Assembly (NCBI GenBank): GCA_963793845.1
Contig: CAWCBG010000005.1
Coordinates: 7,001 to 71,000, forward strand
Direction: 5' to 3'
From: CAWCBG01 sp963793845
Lineage (GTDB): Bacteria > Acidobacteriota > Terriglobia > Terriglobales > Acidobacteriaceae
DNA: 64,000 bases
A program made the translations under genes and the position numbers. The notes under the pieces are model-generated. The model made no database searches. It saw only the letters and a list, made by a program, of their open reading frames with translations, and was not told where the DNA came from. Below, one piece after another: positions 28,741 to 37,346 of this stretch (the first letter of the stretch is position 1; each line of letters starts with the position of its first letter).

Positions 28741-30324
28741 TCAATGCACTCCGCTGGGCGCGCCGCGCGAACGTACCCGTTGCATGAAGAACGCGATCGG
28801 CCCGCACACCATGCACAGCAACGCCAGATAGCGGAAGTCATCCACATACGACCACAGCGTTGACTGCTGATTCAGCGACCCCTCCATCAGCTTGTAGGCC
28901 TGCTGCATGGCGTTCGGCACGTCGGTGTGCTGCGACAGGAAGGCCACCAGCGCCTGGTACTGCTGCTGAAAGGTATGCGAGCTGGGCGCAAAGGAATGCA
29001 CCATCTCGCTGCGATGCACCTGCTCGCGCCGCACCAGCAGCGTGTTCACGATGGAAATCCCGATACTGCCGCCGACGTTGCGCATTAGGTTATACAGACC
29101 GCTGGCATTGCCGATCTCCTCATTGGCCAGCGTGCCCATGGTGGCTGTGGCCAGCGGCACAAAGATCAAGCTCATGCCTGCGCCGCTGAGCGCAATCGGC
29201 CAGAACAGGGACCACTGGCTGATCCCGAGGTCGGCGCTTCCCAGCCACAGGGTGCAGCCCGCCACTGCGAAAAAGCCCGCGCATACCAGCTTGCGATTGT
29301 CGATCTTGCCGGTCATGATGCCGATCATGGGCATGAAGAACAGCGAGCCCAGGCCTCGCGGCGCCACCGCCAATCCCGCGGCCAATGCCGTGTAGCCAAG
29401 CAGCTCCTGAAAGAACAGCGGCAGGATCGTCACCAGTCCATAGACCACGCCGCCAAAGAGAAAAATCAGCACACAGCCGGTTGCGAAGTTGCGATTCCTG
29501 AAGACCGACAATCGCACCAGCGGCTTGTCGTGGGTGAACTCGCGAATGAGGAACGCGACAAACCCGACCACCAGGATGACCGTGGCCCAGCGAATCCACG
29601 TCGCTCCAAACCAGTCGTCCTCCTGGCCCTTGTCGAGAATGATCTGCAGCGCGCCCAGCCACACCGCGAGCAGTCCGAGGCCCCAGCCGTCGAGCTTACC
29701 GGCGATCGCGTTCTTGATGTACGGCGGATCTTCCACGTAGCGCAGGATCAGCAGCACCGCCAGAATGCCGAATGGAATATTGATGTAGAACGCCCAGCGC
29801 CACGAGTAGGTCTCGGTCAGCCAGCCACCCAGCGTGGGCCCCAGCACCGGAGCCACCACCACGCCCAGCGCAAACGCCGACATCGCCAGCCCGCGCTTTT
29901 CCGGCGGAAAGCTTTCCAGCAGAATGGCCTGCGACAAAGGCTGCAGCGCGCCGCCGCCCGCTCCCTGTACGGCACGCGCGATCAGGATGAAGCCCAGGCT
30001 TCCCGCGGCTCCGCAGAAGAACGAGGAGATGGTGAAGATCGCGATACAGACAATGAGGAAGCGTTTGCGTCCGAACTTGATGGAGAACCAGCCGCTGGCC
30101 GGCAGGACAATCGCGTTCGCCACCAGGTAGCTGGTCAGCACCCAGGTAGCTTCGTCATTGGTGGCCGACACGCTGCCCGCGATGTAGGGCAGCGCTACCG
30201 CCGCGATGGAGGTATCGAGCACCTCCATAAAGGTCGCCAGCATTACCGCGATGGCGATCATCCACGGATTGGTTTGCGGGCGAGAAGCGGTTACGGTGCC
30301 CAGCGTCTCTGTGCTTGCAGCCAA
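28741..30324 (-). CDS. DHA2-family MFS transporter, EmrB-like
   Basis: A 527-residue inner-membrane drug/proton antiporter with 14 predicted helices. LDTSIAAVALPYIAGSVS and WFSIKFGRKRFLIVC are the DHA2 and motif A signatures, and VVVAPVLGPTLGGWL is motif C. It is clearly paralogous to the protein encoded at 18022-19590, but here no adaptor or outer-membrane channel gene is adjacent. The start is a TTG without a good ribosome site, so the true start could be a few codons downstream. The 137 bases between it and the AraC gene contain short-period CAGTTGTCAGT-type repeats. Confidence 0.92.
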   Translation of the reverse strand: MAASTETLGTVTASRPQTNPWMIAIAVMLATFMEVLDTSIAAVALPYIAGSVSATNDEATWVLTSYLVANAIVLPASGWFSIKFGRKRFLIVCIAIFTISSFFCGAAGSLGFILIARAVQGAGGGALQPLSQAILLESFPPEKRGLAMSAFALGVVVAPVLGPTLGGWLTETYSWRWAFYINIPFGILAVLLILRYVEDPPYIKNAIAGKLDGWGLGLLAVWLGALQIILDKGQEDDWFGATWIRWATVILVVGFVAFLIREFTHDKPLVRLSVFRNRNFATGCVLIFLFGGVVYGLVTILPLFFQELLGYTALAAGLAVAPRGLGSLFFMPMIGIMTGKIDNRKLVCAGFFAVAGCTLWLGSADLGISQWSLFWPIALSGAGMSLIFVPLATATMGTLANEEIGNASGLYNLMRNVGGSIGISIVNTLLVRREQVHRSEMVHSFAPSSHTFQQQYQALVAFLSQHTDVPNAMQQAYKLMEGSLNQQSTLWSYVDDFRYLALLCMVCGPIAFFMQRVRSRGAPSGVH

Positions 30325-30453
30325 TCGTTTGCCTGACTTACAACTGGACTCTTACAGCGGGAAGGGAGCGCGCTCGCGCCCCGGTGAAACCCCATAACAG
30401 TGCCATTTAGATGCCGGCAAAGGCAACTTCGATTGGTTTTCGCTGGAGAGGGA

Positions 30454-30642
30454 TTCACCACGGAGGACACGGAGCGCACGGAGAAGACTTACAACCACAG
30501 AGACACAGAGACACAGAAAAAGCCTGGGTCTTGAGAAATCCGGATTGCAAACCGGAAAAACATTCGTTTCTTCTCTGTGTCTCCGTGCCTCCGTGGTGAT
30601 CAACCCTCGAATTCTCCGTGCCCTCCGTGTCTCCGTGGTGAA
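30454..30642. repeat. nested inverted repeat of CACGGAG/CACAGAG units
   Basis: Two arms of about 31 bases (30454-30484 and 30612-30642) built from CACGGAGGACACGGAG-like units face each other. Inside them lie a second pair of arms of CACAGAGACACAGAG and its complement (30495-30520 and 30570-30597). The loop of about 50 bases carries its own dyad (TCCGGATTGCAAACCGGA). No gene is present. It fills most of the gap between the MFS gene and thiS. Confidence 0.85.
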
Positions 30643-30671
30643 AAGCTATCCTCCTCGGGTACATTACCTTT

Positions 30672-30882
30672 ATGCGTCTGATCATCAATGGCGACGAGAA
30701 GAGCTATCCCGATGCCCTCTCCTTAGCCGAACTCATCGAGCAACTCGGCATGAAGGGCGATCGCGTCGCGGTTGAACTGAATCGCGAGATCGTCTCGCGC
30801 GCGCAATGGCCCCAGACGACGCCTCAACGATGGCGACAAGCTGGAGATTGTCCATTTCGTCGGCGGAGGCCGTTCTGCCTGA
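30672..30882 (+). pseudogene. thiS: sulfur-carrier protein ThiS, one-base insertion in the frame
   Basis: ThiS donates sulfur for the thiazole of thiamine after C-terminal thiocarboxylation. The first 49 codons read MRLIINGDEKSYPDALSLAE and LIEQLGMKGDRVAVELNREI, clear ThiS sequence. Deleting the A at 30819 restores TRLNDGDKLEIVHFVGGG, followed by Arg-Ser-Ala and a stop. The conserved Gly-Gly is therefore three residues from the end rather than terminal, which is unusual and would need trimming. No other thiamine genes are nearby. The defect is probably a sequencing indel rather than real decay. Confidence 0.7.
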
Positions 30883-30962
30883 CTTTTTTCACGGAGAGCA
30901 AGCACATTCGCATCATTATGCTCTATGCCATGAAAATGCTGTAAATCCGCGGGCACCGGCGG

Positions 30963-30991
30963 TTGACATCGACGCTAACGCAAAATAAACT
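30963..30991 (+). promoter_or_regulatory. sigma70-type promoter of the nuo cluster
   Basis: TTGACA (30963-30968), a 17-base spacer and TAAACT (30986-30991, four of six consensus bases) precede nuoA by 49 bases, giving a leader of about 40 bases. Confidence 0.6.
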
Positions 30992-31040
30992 CAACTGTTT
31001 ACCCGCCTTGTTACGGCGAATCCTGAGTGATAGCGGAAGC

Positions 31041-31448
31041 ATGCCGGACTTCTATTTCGCGCGCTATTTGCCCTTGCTGATTCACGTCCTCGTCTGTGCG
31101 GTCCTGGGGACGGCAATCGTCACGCTGTCCTGGTTCATCGGGCAACACAAGTACAACAAGTCCAAGATGTCGCAGTACGAGTGCGGCATGGAGCCGGTAG
31201 GCGACGCCCGCCAGCGCTTCACGGTGAAGTTCTACCTGGTGGCTATGCTGTTCATTCTGTTCGACGTGGAAGCCGTCTTCCTCTATCCGTGGGCGGTCAT
31301 GTCCGGGCCTTTGAAGGCCGAAGGGCTGGGCATGTTCTGGTTCACCGAGATGCTGGTCTATATCCTGATTGTTCTGGTGGGCTTCTGGTACGTGTGGAAG
31401 AAGGGCGTGCTGGACTGGAACAAGCAGGGCCGGGCGGAGAAAATCTAG
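31041..31448 (+). CDS. nuoA: NADH-quinone oxidoreductase subunit A
   Basis: Small membrane subunit of complex I near the quinone channel. The 135 residues contain three transmembrane helices and the conserved segment KMSQYECGMEPVGDARQRFT, then VKFYLVAMLFILFDVEAVFL. The start ATG (MPDFYFARYLPLL) is favoured over an upstream in-frame TTG, which is part of the promoter -35 box. It is the first gene of the complex I cluster. nuoC follows with no gap, so the usual next gene, nuoB, is missing here. Confidence 0.95.
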   Translation: MPDFYFARYLPLLIHVLVCAVLGTAIVTLSWFIGQHKYNKSKMSQYECGMEPVGDARQRFTVKFYLVAMLFILFDVEAVFLYPWAVMSGPLKAEGLGMFWFTEMLVYILIVLVGFWYVWKKGVLDWNKQGRAEKI

Positions 31449-31946
31449 ATGCCCTGGGACCCGGCCATCACCGACATCGAGCAACTCAAGGACCGGCCTG
31501 AACTGGCGCGCCTGCTGGCCGCCAACGCCGGCGCGGTCAGCGCGGCGAAGTTCGATCGCAACGAGCTCACCATCTGGGTGCAGCGCACCTTCCTGCGCGA
31601 TGCTTGCCTCGCGCTGAAGAACGATGCGCAGCTGAAATACGATTTCCTGGCCGACGTCACCTGCGTGGACTGGTATCCCAACGAGCCGCGCTTCGAGGTC
31701 GTCTATCACCTGCTGTCGATTCTTAACAAGACGCGCGTTCGCCTCAAAGTAAGGCTCTCCGGCGACGACGCCAGCTTGGATTCGCTCACGCCCATGTGGC
31801 CCAGCGCGAATTACTTCGAGCGCGAAGTGTTCGATCTGTTCGGCGTCCGTTTCGACGAGCATCCCAACCTCACGCGCATCCTGATGCCGGAAAACTGGGA
31901 AGGCCATCCCCTGCGCAAGGACTATCCCGTCGAGGGCTATCGTTAA
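31449..31946 (+). CDS. nuoC: NADH-quinone oxidoreductase subunit C
   Basis: Peripheral-arm 30-kDa subunit of complex I, 165 residues. The family signature is ANYFEREVFDLFGVRFDEHP followed by NLTRILMPENWEGHPLRKDY. It starts on the base after the nuoA stop codon and ends 2 bases before nuoD, so A, C and D are tightly coupled. It is not fused to NuoD. Confidence 0.95.
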   Translation: MPWDPAITDIEQLKDRPELARLLAANAGAVSAAKFDRNELTIWVQRTFLRDACLALKNDAQLKYDFLADVTCVDWYPNEPRFEVVYHLLSILNKTRVRLKVRLSGDDASLDSLTPMWPSANYFEREVFDLFGVRFDEHPNLTRILMPENWEGHPLRKDYPVEGYR

Positions 31947-31948
31947 TC

Positions 31949-33154
31949 ATGGCTCACATGAATCCAACGCCGGTGCTGGATCCGTCTGACGACAAGACGA
32001 TGATCCTGAACATGGGTCCGCAACACCCGTCGACCCATGGCGTGCTCCGGTTGCTGCTTGAAATCGATGGCGAAACCATCGTGCGCATCATGCCCGATAT
32101 CGGGTATCTGCACACCGGCATCGAGAAGACCTGCGAAGCCAAGTTCTATCAGCAGGTCGTGCCCATGACCGACCGCATCGACTATCTCTGCCCCATGACC
32201 AACAATCTCGCCTACTGCCTGGCAGTAGAGAAGTTGCTGGGGCTGGAGATTCCGCCGCGCGCGCAGTGGCTGCGGGTGATGATGAACGAGCTGACCCGCA
32301 TCAACTCGCATCTGGTCTGGCTGGGCACTCACGCCATGGACATCGGCGCCATGACGGTGTTCCTGTACTGCTTCCGCGAGCGCGAAGATGTGTTGCGGCT
32401 GTTTGAAGCGGTCTCAGGACAGCGCATGATGACCTCGTATTTCCGCATCGGCGGCATTGCGCTGGAGCCGCCGCTGGGCTTCTTTGATCGCGTGAAGGAT
32501 TTCATCGATCGCTTCCCGCCCAACATCGACGAATACGAGAACCTGCTGACCAACAACCCGATCTTCGTCGAGCGCACCAAGGGTGTGGCGTTCCTCTCCG
32601 CGGAAGATGCCATTGCGCTGGGCGCAACCGGCCCGACCCTGCGCGGCAGTGGCGTGGACATCGACCTGCGCCGCGACACCCCCTACAGCGGCTATGAGAA
32701 GTTTCAGTTCAAGGTGCCGCTCTCGACCGCCGGTGATGTCTACGCGCGGTACCTGGTGCGCGTGGCCGAGTTGCGCGAGTCGCAGAAGATCGTGAAGCAG
32801 GCGCTGGAAGGCATTCCCGAAGGACCGATCAAGGCCGACGCTCCGCACGTGGTGCTGCCCGACCGCGAGAAGATGAAGACGCAGATGGAAGCCCTCATCT
32901 ATCACTTTAAGATTGTGACGGAGGGCTTTACCGTTCCCGAAGGCGAAGTGTATTCGGCGGTGGAATCGCCGCGCGGTGAGATGGGCTACTACATTGTGAG
33001 CGACGGGACCGCCAAGCCGTATCGCGTGCATATGCGCTCGCCTTCGTTCGCGAACCTGGCGACGCTGGCCAAGATGTGCGAAGGCCGCCTGATCGCCGAC
33101 GTGGTCGCCGCCATCGGCAGTATCGACATCGTGCTGGGCGACGTGGACCGGTAG
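31949..33154 (+). CDS. nuoD: NADH-quinone oxidoreductase subunit D
   Basis: The 49-kDa subunit that forms the quinone-binding site with NuoB. Motifs include MILNMGPQHPSTHGVLRLLL, DIGYLHTGIEKTCEAK and MRSPSFANLATLAKMCEGRL, and the protein ends in DIVLGDVDR. The 401-residue length is normal. I use ATG 31949; ATG 31958 is an alternative, and GAGGG lies 11-15 bases upstream. After this gene the cluster is interrupted by about 800 bases of repeats before nuoE. Confidence 0.95.
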   Translation: MAHMNPTPVLDPSDDKTMILNMGPQHPSTHGVLRLLLEIDGETIVRIMPDIGYLHTGIEKTCEAKFYQQVVPMTDRIDYLCPMTNNLAYCLAVEKLLGLEIPPRAQWLRVMMNELTRINSHLVWLGTHAMDIGAMTVFLYCFREREDVLRLFEAVSGQRMMTSYFRIGGIALEPPLGFFDRVKDFIDRFPPNIDEYENLLTNNPIFVERTKGVAFLSAEDAIALGATGPTLRGSGVDIDLRRDTPYSGYEKFQFKVPLSTAGDVYARYLVRVAELRESQKIVKQALEGIPEGPIKADAPHVVLPDREKMKTQMEALIYHFKIVTEGFTVPEGEVYSAVESPRGEMGYYIVSDGTAKPYRVHMRSPSFANLATLAKMCEGRLIADVVAAIGSIDIVLGDVDR

Positions 33155-33962
33155 AACCGTAGTGCGGGAGACGGAGAAACTGTTTTGAAAAGGCACGGCT
33201 TTAGCCGTGCCGCTGGCTGGTAGATTCTTCTATGCTGCGATTCGCAGCACAGATTCGACCGCCGGAACTCTAGCCGCGCAGCGGCGGTATGGTTTGAGCC
33301 CGGGGCGTAAGCCCCGGGTAAAGCGGCAGATGAAACGCAGAGCCGCGTAGCGGCGACACCAGTCCCGATAGGGACGGCAGAATGGGACGGGGTTTGCTCT
33401 CCCACCCCTTCGCAATTGCGGCGAAAGGATGGGGCACCGCCGTTGGAAGTTGGAGAAACAGTCCGGCGCAGCCGGACGAAAACGTGATAGCCCAGCGCTT
33501 CAGCGCTGTGTGAGCGCAGATAAGCGGTACCGAGTCCCGTAGGGACGACAGAAGTTACGGCTGTTGTATTCGGAATCGAGATTCGACGCGCAAGAGCCGA
33601 GCCGCGAAGCGGCGGCGCGATTTGAGCCCGGGGCGAGAGCCCCGGGTAAAGCGGAGCACATAGAGTTTTGGCCGCGAAGCGGCCCGCGGGAACTTCGGCG
33701 ACGGAATCTGAATTGGGCTCGGGTCTTGGAATGAGTGCAGAACCAGTCCGGCGTAGCCGGACGAAACGTGATAGCCCAGCGCTTCAGCGCTGGGTAGGCG
33801 TAGATATAAAGGATACCGAGTCCCGTAGGGACGGCACGGTTTGGGGTCGCGGAGAAAACAGGTTCCTCCGCTCGGGCTGAAGCCCTCGGTCGGAATGACG
33901 AATTCTTCGTTGCGAAATGTTTTTGCTAATTGCTAACAGCTGCTAACAGCTAATTGCTACCA
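33155..33962 (+). repeat. REP-like palindrome cluster between nuoD and nuoE
   Basis: About 800 gene-free bases built from several dyad classes. They are GGCACGGCTTTAGCCGTGCC (near 33191), GCCGCGCAGCGGCGG (33273, 33340, 33601, 33671), GCCCGGGGCGTAAGCCCCGG (33298, 33627), AGTCCCGTAGGGAC (33361, 33530, 33818) and AGCCCAGCGCTTCAGCGCTG (33490, 33775). A GCTCGGGCTGAAGCCCTCGG unit (near 33871) precedes a short-period GCTAACAGCT tract that runs into nuoE. These could form strong hairpins in the nuo transcript. Confidence 0.9.
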
Positions 33963-34445
33963 ATGAAATTCTCTGACCAACTCGAACAACGATTCGCCAC
34001 CATGGTCACGCACTATCCGACCAAGCGCTCGGTGCTGGTGCCGATGCTGCTGTACATCCAGGACGAAGTGGGCGCGCTGACCGACGAGGCCATCGACGAA
34101 ATCGCCGGCCGCGTGGAACTGTCGCCACTCGAGGTGCGCAACGTCATCAGCTACTACTCGATGCTGCGGACGCATCCCATCGGCAAATACAATTTCCAGA
34201 TTTGTACCAATGTAAGCTGCCAGTTGCGCGGCGGCGATGACATTTTCGACCACTGCAAGAAGAAGCTGGGCATCGGCCATAAGCAATCGACCGAGGACGG
34301 CCTGTTTCATCTGGAAGAAGTCGAATGCATCGGCGCGTGTTCGTGGGCTCCGGCGATGCAGTTGAATTACGACTTTCACGAGAACCTGACGCCGGAAAAA
34401 ATTGACGAGCTGATCGACGGAATTAAGAAGAAGGAACAGCAGTAG
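33963..34445 (+). CDS. nuoE: NADH-quinone oxidoreductase subunit E
   Basis: The 24-kDa thioredoxin-fold subunit carrying the [2Fe-2S] cluster N1a. The four ligands are visible as CTNVSC (residues about 84-89) and CIGAC near residue 122. The 160-residue length is typical. I start at ATG 33963 (MKFSDQLEQRFATMVTHYPT); an in-frame TTG lies 9 bases upstream and no ribosome site is evident because the repeat tract reaches the start codon. Confidence 0.95.
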   Translation: MKFSDQLEQRFATMVTHYPTKRSVLVPMLLYIQDEVGALTDEAIDEIAGRVELSPLEVRNVISYYSMLRTHPIGKYNFQICTNVSCQLRGGDDIFDHCKKKLGIGHKQSTEDGLFHLEEVECIGACSWAPAMQLNYDFHENLTPEKIDELIDGIKKKEQQ

Positions 34446-34446
34446 A

Positions 34447-34563
34447 ACTGGCTATTAGCCGTTAGCCTTAAGCCGTTAGCCAGATAGACCAGCAACTTGC
34501 TAATAGCTAAAGGCTAAGAGCTAACAGCCCACCAGCTGACGGCTGACAACTGACAACGACTCT
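34447..34563. repeat. short-period degenerate repeat tract between nuoE and nuoF
   Basis: Degenerate units such as GGCTATTAGCCGTTAGCC, GCTAATAGCTAAAGGCTAAG and AGCTGACGGCTGACAACTGA run for about 115 bases and stop two bases before the nuoF start codon. Similar tracts precede nuoE, nuoG and nuoH. Confidence 0.75.
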
Positions 34564-34564
34564 C

Positions 34565-35872
34565 ATGGCGTACTTAGTCTCACATCCCGATGAGGTAAAG
34601 GTCGTCTCCCGGCGCTTCGGCATGGGCGCGACCAATCTCGACCGTTATCTCGAACTCGACGGCTACAAAGCCGTGCAGAAGGCGCTTGCGATGGCGCCCG
34701 ACGCCATCATCAACGAGATGAAGACCTCGAACCTGCGCGGACGCGGTGGCGCGGGCTTCCCCACGGGCATGAAGTGGTCGTTCGTGCCCAAGCAGTCGCC
34801 CAAGCCCAAGTACGTGCTGTGCAACGGCGACGAAAGCGAGCCCGGCACCTGCAAAGACCGTCTCATCTTCGAGCACGACCCGCACTCCGTCATCGAAGGC
34901 GTGATGATCGCGGCGATGGCCGTCGGCTCGAAGACCGGCTACATCTATCTGCGCGGCGAGTATCGCTACCTCATCACGATCATGGAGAAGGCCGTCGCCG
35001 ACGCCTATGCGCGCGGTTTCATCGGCAAGAACATCTTCGGCTCGGGCGTCGATCTCGACATCTTCGTGCACTCCGGCGCGGGCGCTTACGAAGTCGGCGA
35101 AGAGTCGGCGCTGATGGAATCGCTCGAAGGCAAGCGCGGTGTGCCGCGCATCCGGCCTCCCTTCCCTGCTGTCGTCGGACTGTGGGGCGGGCCGACCGTC
35201 ATCAACAACGCCGAGACGCTCGCCAGCGTGCCGCACATCATCCTGAACGGCGGCCAATGGTTCGCCGATCTGGGCACGCCCAAGAACGGTGGTACTCGCC
35301 TGTTCTGCATGAGCGGCGAGCTGAAGAAGCCCGGCGTCTACGAGCTGCCCATGGGCTACAACCTGAAGAAGATGATCTACGACGTCTCCGGCGGCATGGT
35401 CGACGGCAAGACGCTGAAAGGCGTCGTGCCCGGCGGATCGTCGGTGCAGATTCTTCTGCCGGAAGAGATCGACGTGGCCATGGATTTCGATTCGGTGCTG
35501 AAGGCGGGCTCGATGCTGGGCTCGGGCGGCGTGATCGTGCTCGACAACACCATGTGCATCGTGCGCTTCGCCCTGCGGGTCACCAAGTTCTATCAGCACG
35601 AAAGCTGCGGATGGTGCATTCCCTGCCGCGAAGGTACCGACTGGATGAAGAAGACGCTGACGCGCTTCCATGCCGGCGGCGGCGTAGCCAAGGACATCGA
35701 TAATCTGAAGTACCTGGCGGAGAACATGCTGGGCCGGACCTTCTGTCCGCTGGGCGATGCGGCAGCGATGCCCATCATCTCGTACGTGCAGAAGTTCCGT
35801 AAGGAGTTCGAAGAGCATCTCGACGGCAAGCCGTGCCCCTTCGAGAAGGTGGCCGAACCGGCGCTGGCGTAG
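34565..35872 (+). CDS. nuoF: NADH-quinone oxidoreductase subunit F
   Basis: The 51-kDa subunit that binds NADH, FMN and cluster N3. The NADH/FMN region shows LRGRGGAGFPTGMKWSF and CNGDESEPGTCKDR. The [4Fe-4S] ligands are SCGWCIPCREGTDWM plus the later cysteine in RTFCPLGDAA. The 435-residue length is standard. The gene has no visible ribosome site because a repeat tract directly abuts the ATG. It is followed by about 300 bases of repeats and a DinB-like gene rather than directly by nuoG. Confidence 0.96.
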   Translation: MAYLVSHPDEVKVVSRRFGMGATNLDRYLELDGYKAVQKALAMAPDAIINEMKTSNLRGRGGAGFPTGMKWSFVPKQSPKPKYVLCNGDESEPGTCKDRLIFEHDPHSVIEGVMIAAMAVGSKTGYIYLRGEYRYLITIMEKAVADAYARGFIGKNIFGSGVDLDIFVHSGAGAYEVGEESALMESLEGKRGVPRIRPPFPAVVGLWGGPTVINNAETLASVPHIILNGGQWFADLGTPKNGGTRLFCMSGELKKPGVYELPMGYNLKKMIYDVSGGMVDGKTLKGVVPGGSSVQILLPEEIDVAMDFDSVLKAGSMLGSGGVIVLDNTMCIVRFALRVTKFYQHESCGWCIPCREGTDWMKKTLTRFHAGGGVAKDIDNLKYLAENMLGRTFCPLGDAAAMPIISYVQKFRKEFEEHLDGKPCPFEKVAEPALA

Positions 35873-36174
35873 AGCAGTTGTCGGTTGTCAGTGGTCAGTT
35901 GTCAGTGGTGGTAGAGCGGGCCTTCAGTCCTGCGTCAGGCGCGGTCGGTTTGCCATTGTCGGTGCGGAGGTTCCGCGGGAACTCGCGGACAGCGGCCGAT
36001 CTAGCCGCGAAGCGGCGGGATGATTTGAGCCCGGGGCGTAAGCCCCGGGTGAAGAGCGAACAATGTTTTTCGGGCCGCGTAGCGGCGGCACCAGTCCCGT
36101 AGGGACGGCAGAACTGCAGGTCCCTCCGCTCGGGCTGAAGCCCTCGGTCGGGATGACACGAACTTTTTGACGAT
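35873..36174 (+). repeat. REP-like palindromes between nuoF and the DinB-like gene
   Basis: Begins with a short-period tract (GTTGTCAGTGGTCAGTTGTC), then GCCGCGAAGCGGCGG, GCCCGGGGCGTAAGCCCCGG, GCCGCGTAGCGGCGG, AGTCCCGTAGGGAC and GCTCGGGCTGAAGCCCTCGG in the same order as at 36.8 and 37.0 kb. No gene. Confidence 0.9.
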
Positions 36175-36720
36175 ATGACGGACGCAATCCACAATCCGGC
36201 TAACGAGCGCGACGCCCTACTCACCATGCTGGCCGACGGCCAAGCGTCGTACCTGGCGTGCCTGGCGAATATCAGCGAGGAGCAGGCCCACGAGCGCAAA
36301 GACGCTGCGAGTTGGTCCATCCTCGAATGTGCCGAGCATGTCGCTACGTCCGAAGGCCAGATGCTCCGCGCATGGCAGAAGCTGGCTGCGCCGGGCACGA
36401 CCAGCCGGGAACAGGACCAGGTCGCCCGCGACGCGGCCTACAACCGCGAGCACAAATACACGGCGCCCGAGCGGTCGCGCCCCAACGCGCGCTTCTCCAC
36501 CCTCGCCGAGGCTCGCGACAGGTTCGTGGAGAACCGGCAGGCCAGCATCAAGACTTTGCAGGAAATGGGAGACGAGCTCCGGAGCAAGACGTTGCCTCAT
36601 CCGCTGGTGGGCACGGTGGACGGCTACCAACTCTTCCTCATCATGGCACTGCATCCCCAGCGGCATGCTGCGCAAATTGAGGAGATCGCCGGAAGTTTGA
36701 CGCGCGCGGCCGGGAAATGA
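36175..36720 (+). CDS. DinB-like/YfiT-type putative metal-dependent protein
   Basis: A 181-residue four-helix-bundle protein of the DinB/YfiT superfamily. The three metal-ligand histidine positions appear in WSILECAEHVATSE and in ALHPQRHAAQIEEI near the C-terminus. Members include thiol-dependent transferases, but the substrate here is unknown. It is inserted in the same orientation between nuoF and nuoG and flanked on both sides by repeat clusters. It therefore looks like an intruder in the complex I cluster rather than a subunit. No ribosome site is visible at the ATG. Confidence 0.8.
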   Translation: MTDAIHNPANERDALLTMLADGQASYLACLANISEEQAHERKDAASWSILECAEHVATSEGQMLRAWQKLAAPGTTSREQDQVARDAAYNREHKYTAPERSRPNARFSTLAEARDRFVENRQASIKTLQEMGDELRSKTLPHPLVGTVDGYQLFLIMALHPQRHAAQIEEIAGSLTRAAGK

Positions 36721-36736
36721 GCTTGCGCACCCGAGC

Positions 36737-37318
36737 CGTCGTCGGTTGTCAGTTGCTAGTTGTCGGCTGGGAACTCGCGGACCGCGGCCGATCCAGCCGC
36801 GCAGCGGCGGGATGATTTGAGCCCGGGGCGTAAGCCCCGGGTGAAGAGCGAACAAGGTTTTCCGAGCCGCGTAGCGGCGGCACCAGTCCCGTAGGGACGG
36901 CAGAATGGGACGGAGTTTGCTCTCCCACCCTTTCGCAAATCGGCGAAAGGATCGGGCACCCGAGGGAGGTTGTAGTTGGTTTGCCATTGTCGGTGCGACG
37001 GTTCCGCGGGAGCTCGCGGACCACGGCCGATCCAGCCGCGAAGCGGCGGGATGATTTGAGCCCGGGGCGTAAGCCCCGGGTGAAGAGCGAACAAGATTTT
37101 CCGAGCCGCGTAGCGGCGGCACGAGTCCCGTAGGGACGGCAGAAATACAGGTCCCTCCGCTCGGGCCGAGGCCCTGGGTCGGGATGACACAAGATTTTCT
37201 GAGGGTATAGGGGTCCTTCGACTCCGCATTCGCAAAAACCGCGAATGCTCCGCTCAGGATGACAAGATTTGCTCTTGGCTAAGAGCTAAAAGCTAACAGC
37301 TGACGGCTGACAGCTAAC
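36737..37318 (+). repeat. large REP-like cluster between the DinB-like gene and nuoG
   Basis: Two near-copies of a composite unit (about 36793-36900 and 37035-37145) each contain GCCGCG(C/A)AGCGGCGG, GCCCGGGGCGTAAGCCCCGG, GCCGCGTAGCGGCGG and AGTCCCGTAGGGACGGCAG. Between them is a CTCCCACCCTTTCGC/GGCGAAAGGATCGGG hairpin also found near 33400. A separate family, GGGGTCCTTCGACTCCG...GCTCAGGATGAC (37210-37262), follows, and then a GCTAACAGCTGACGG short-period tract up to 37318. Confidence 0.9.
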
Positions 37319-37346
37319 ACACCGAAAGGCGAAAAGCGGTTCTATT

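Noticed and set aside
36217..37122. Minus-strand frame of 301 codons
   Set aside because: Most of it is translated REP-like repeat sequence, and the rest is antisense to the DinB-like gene.
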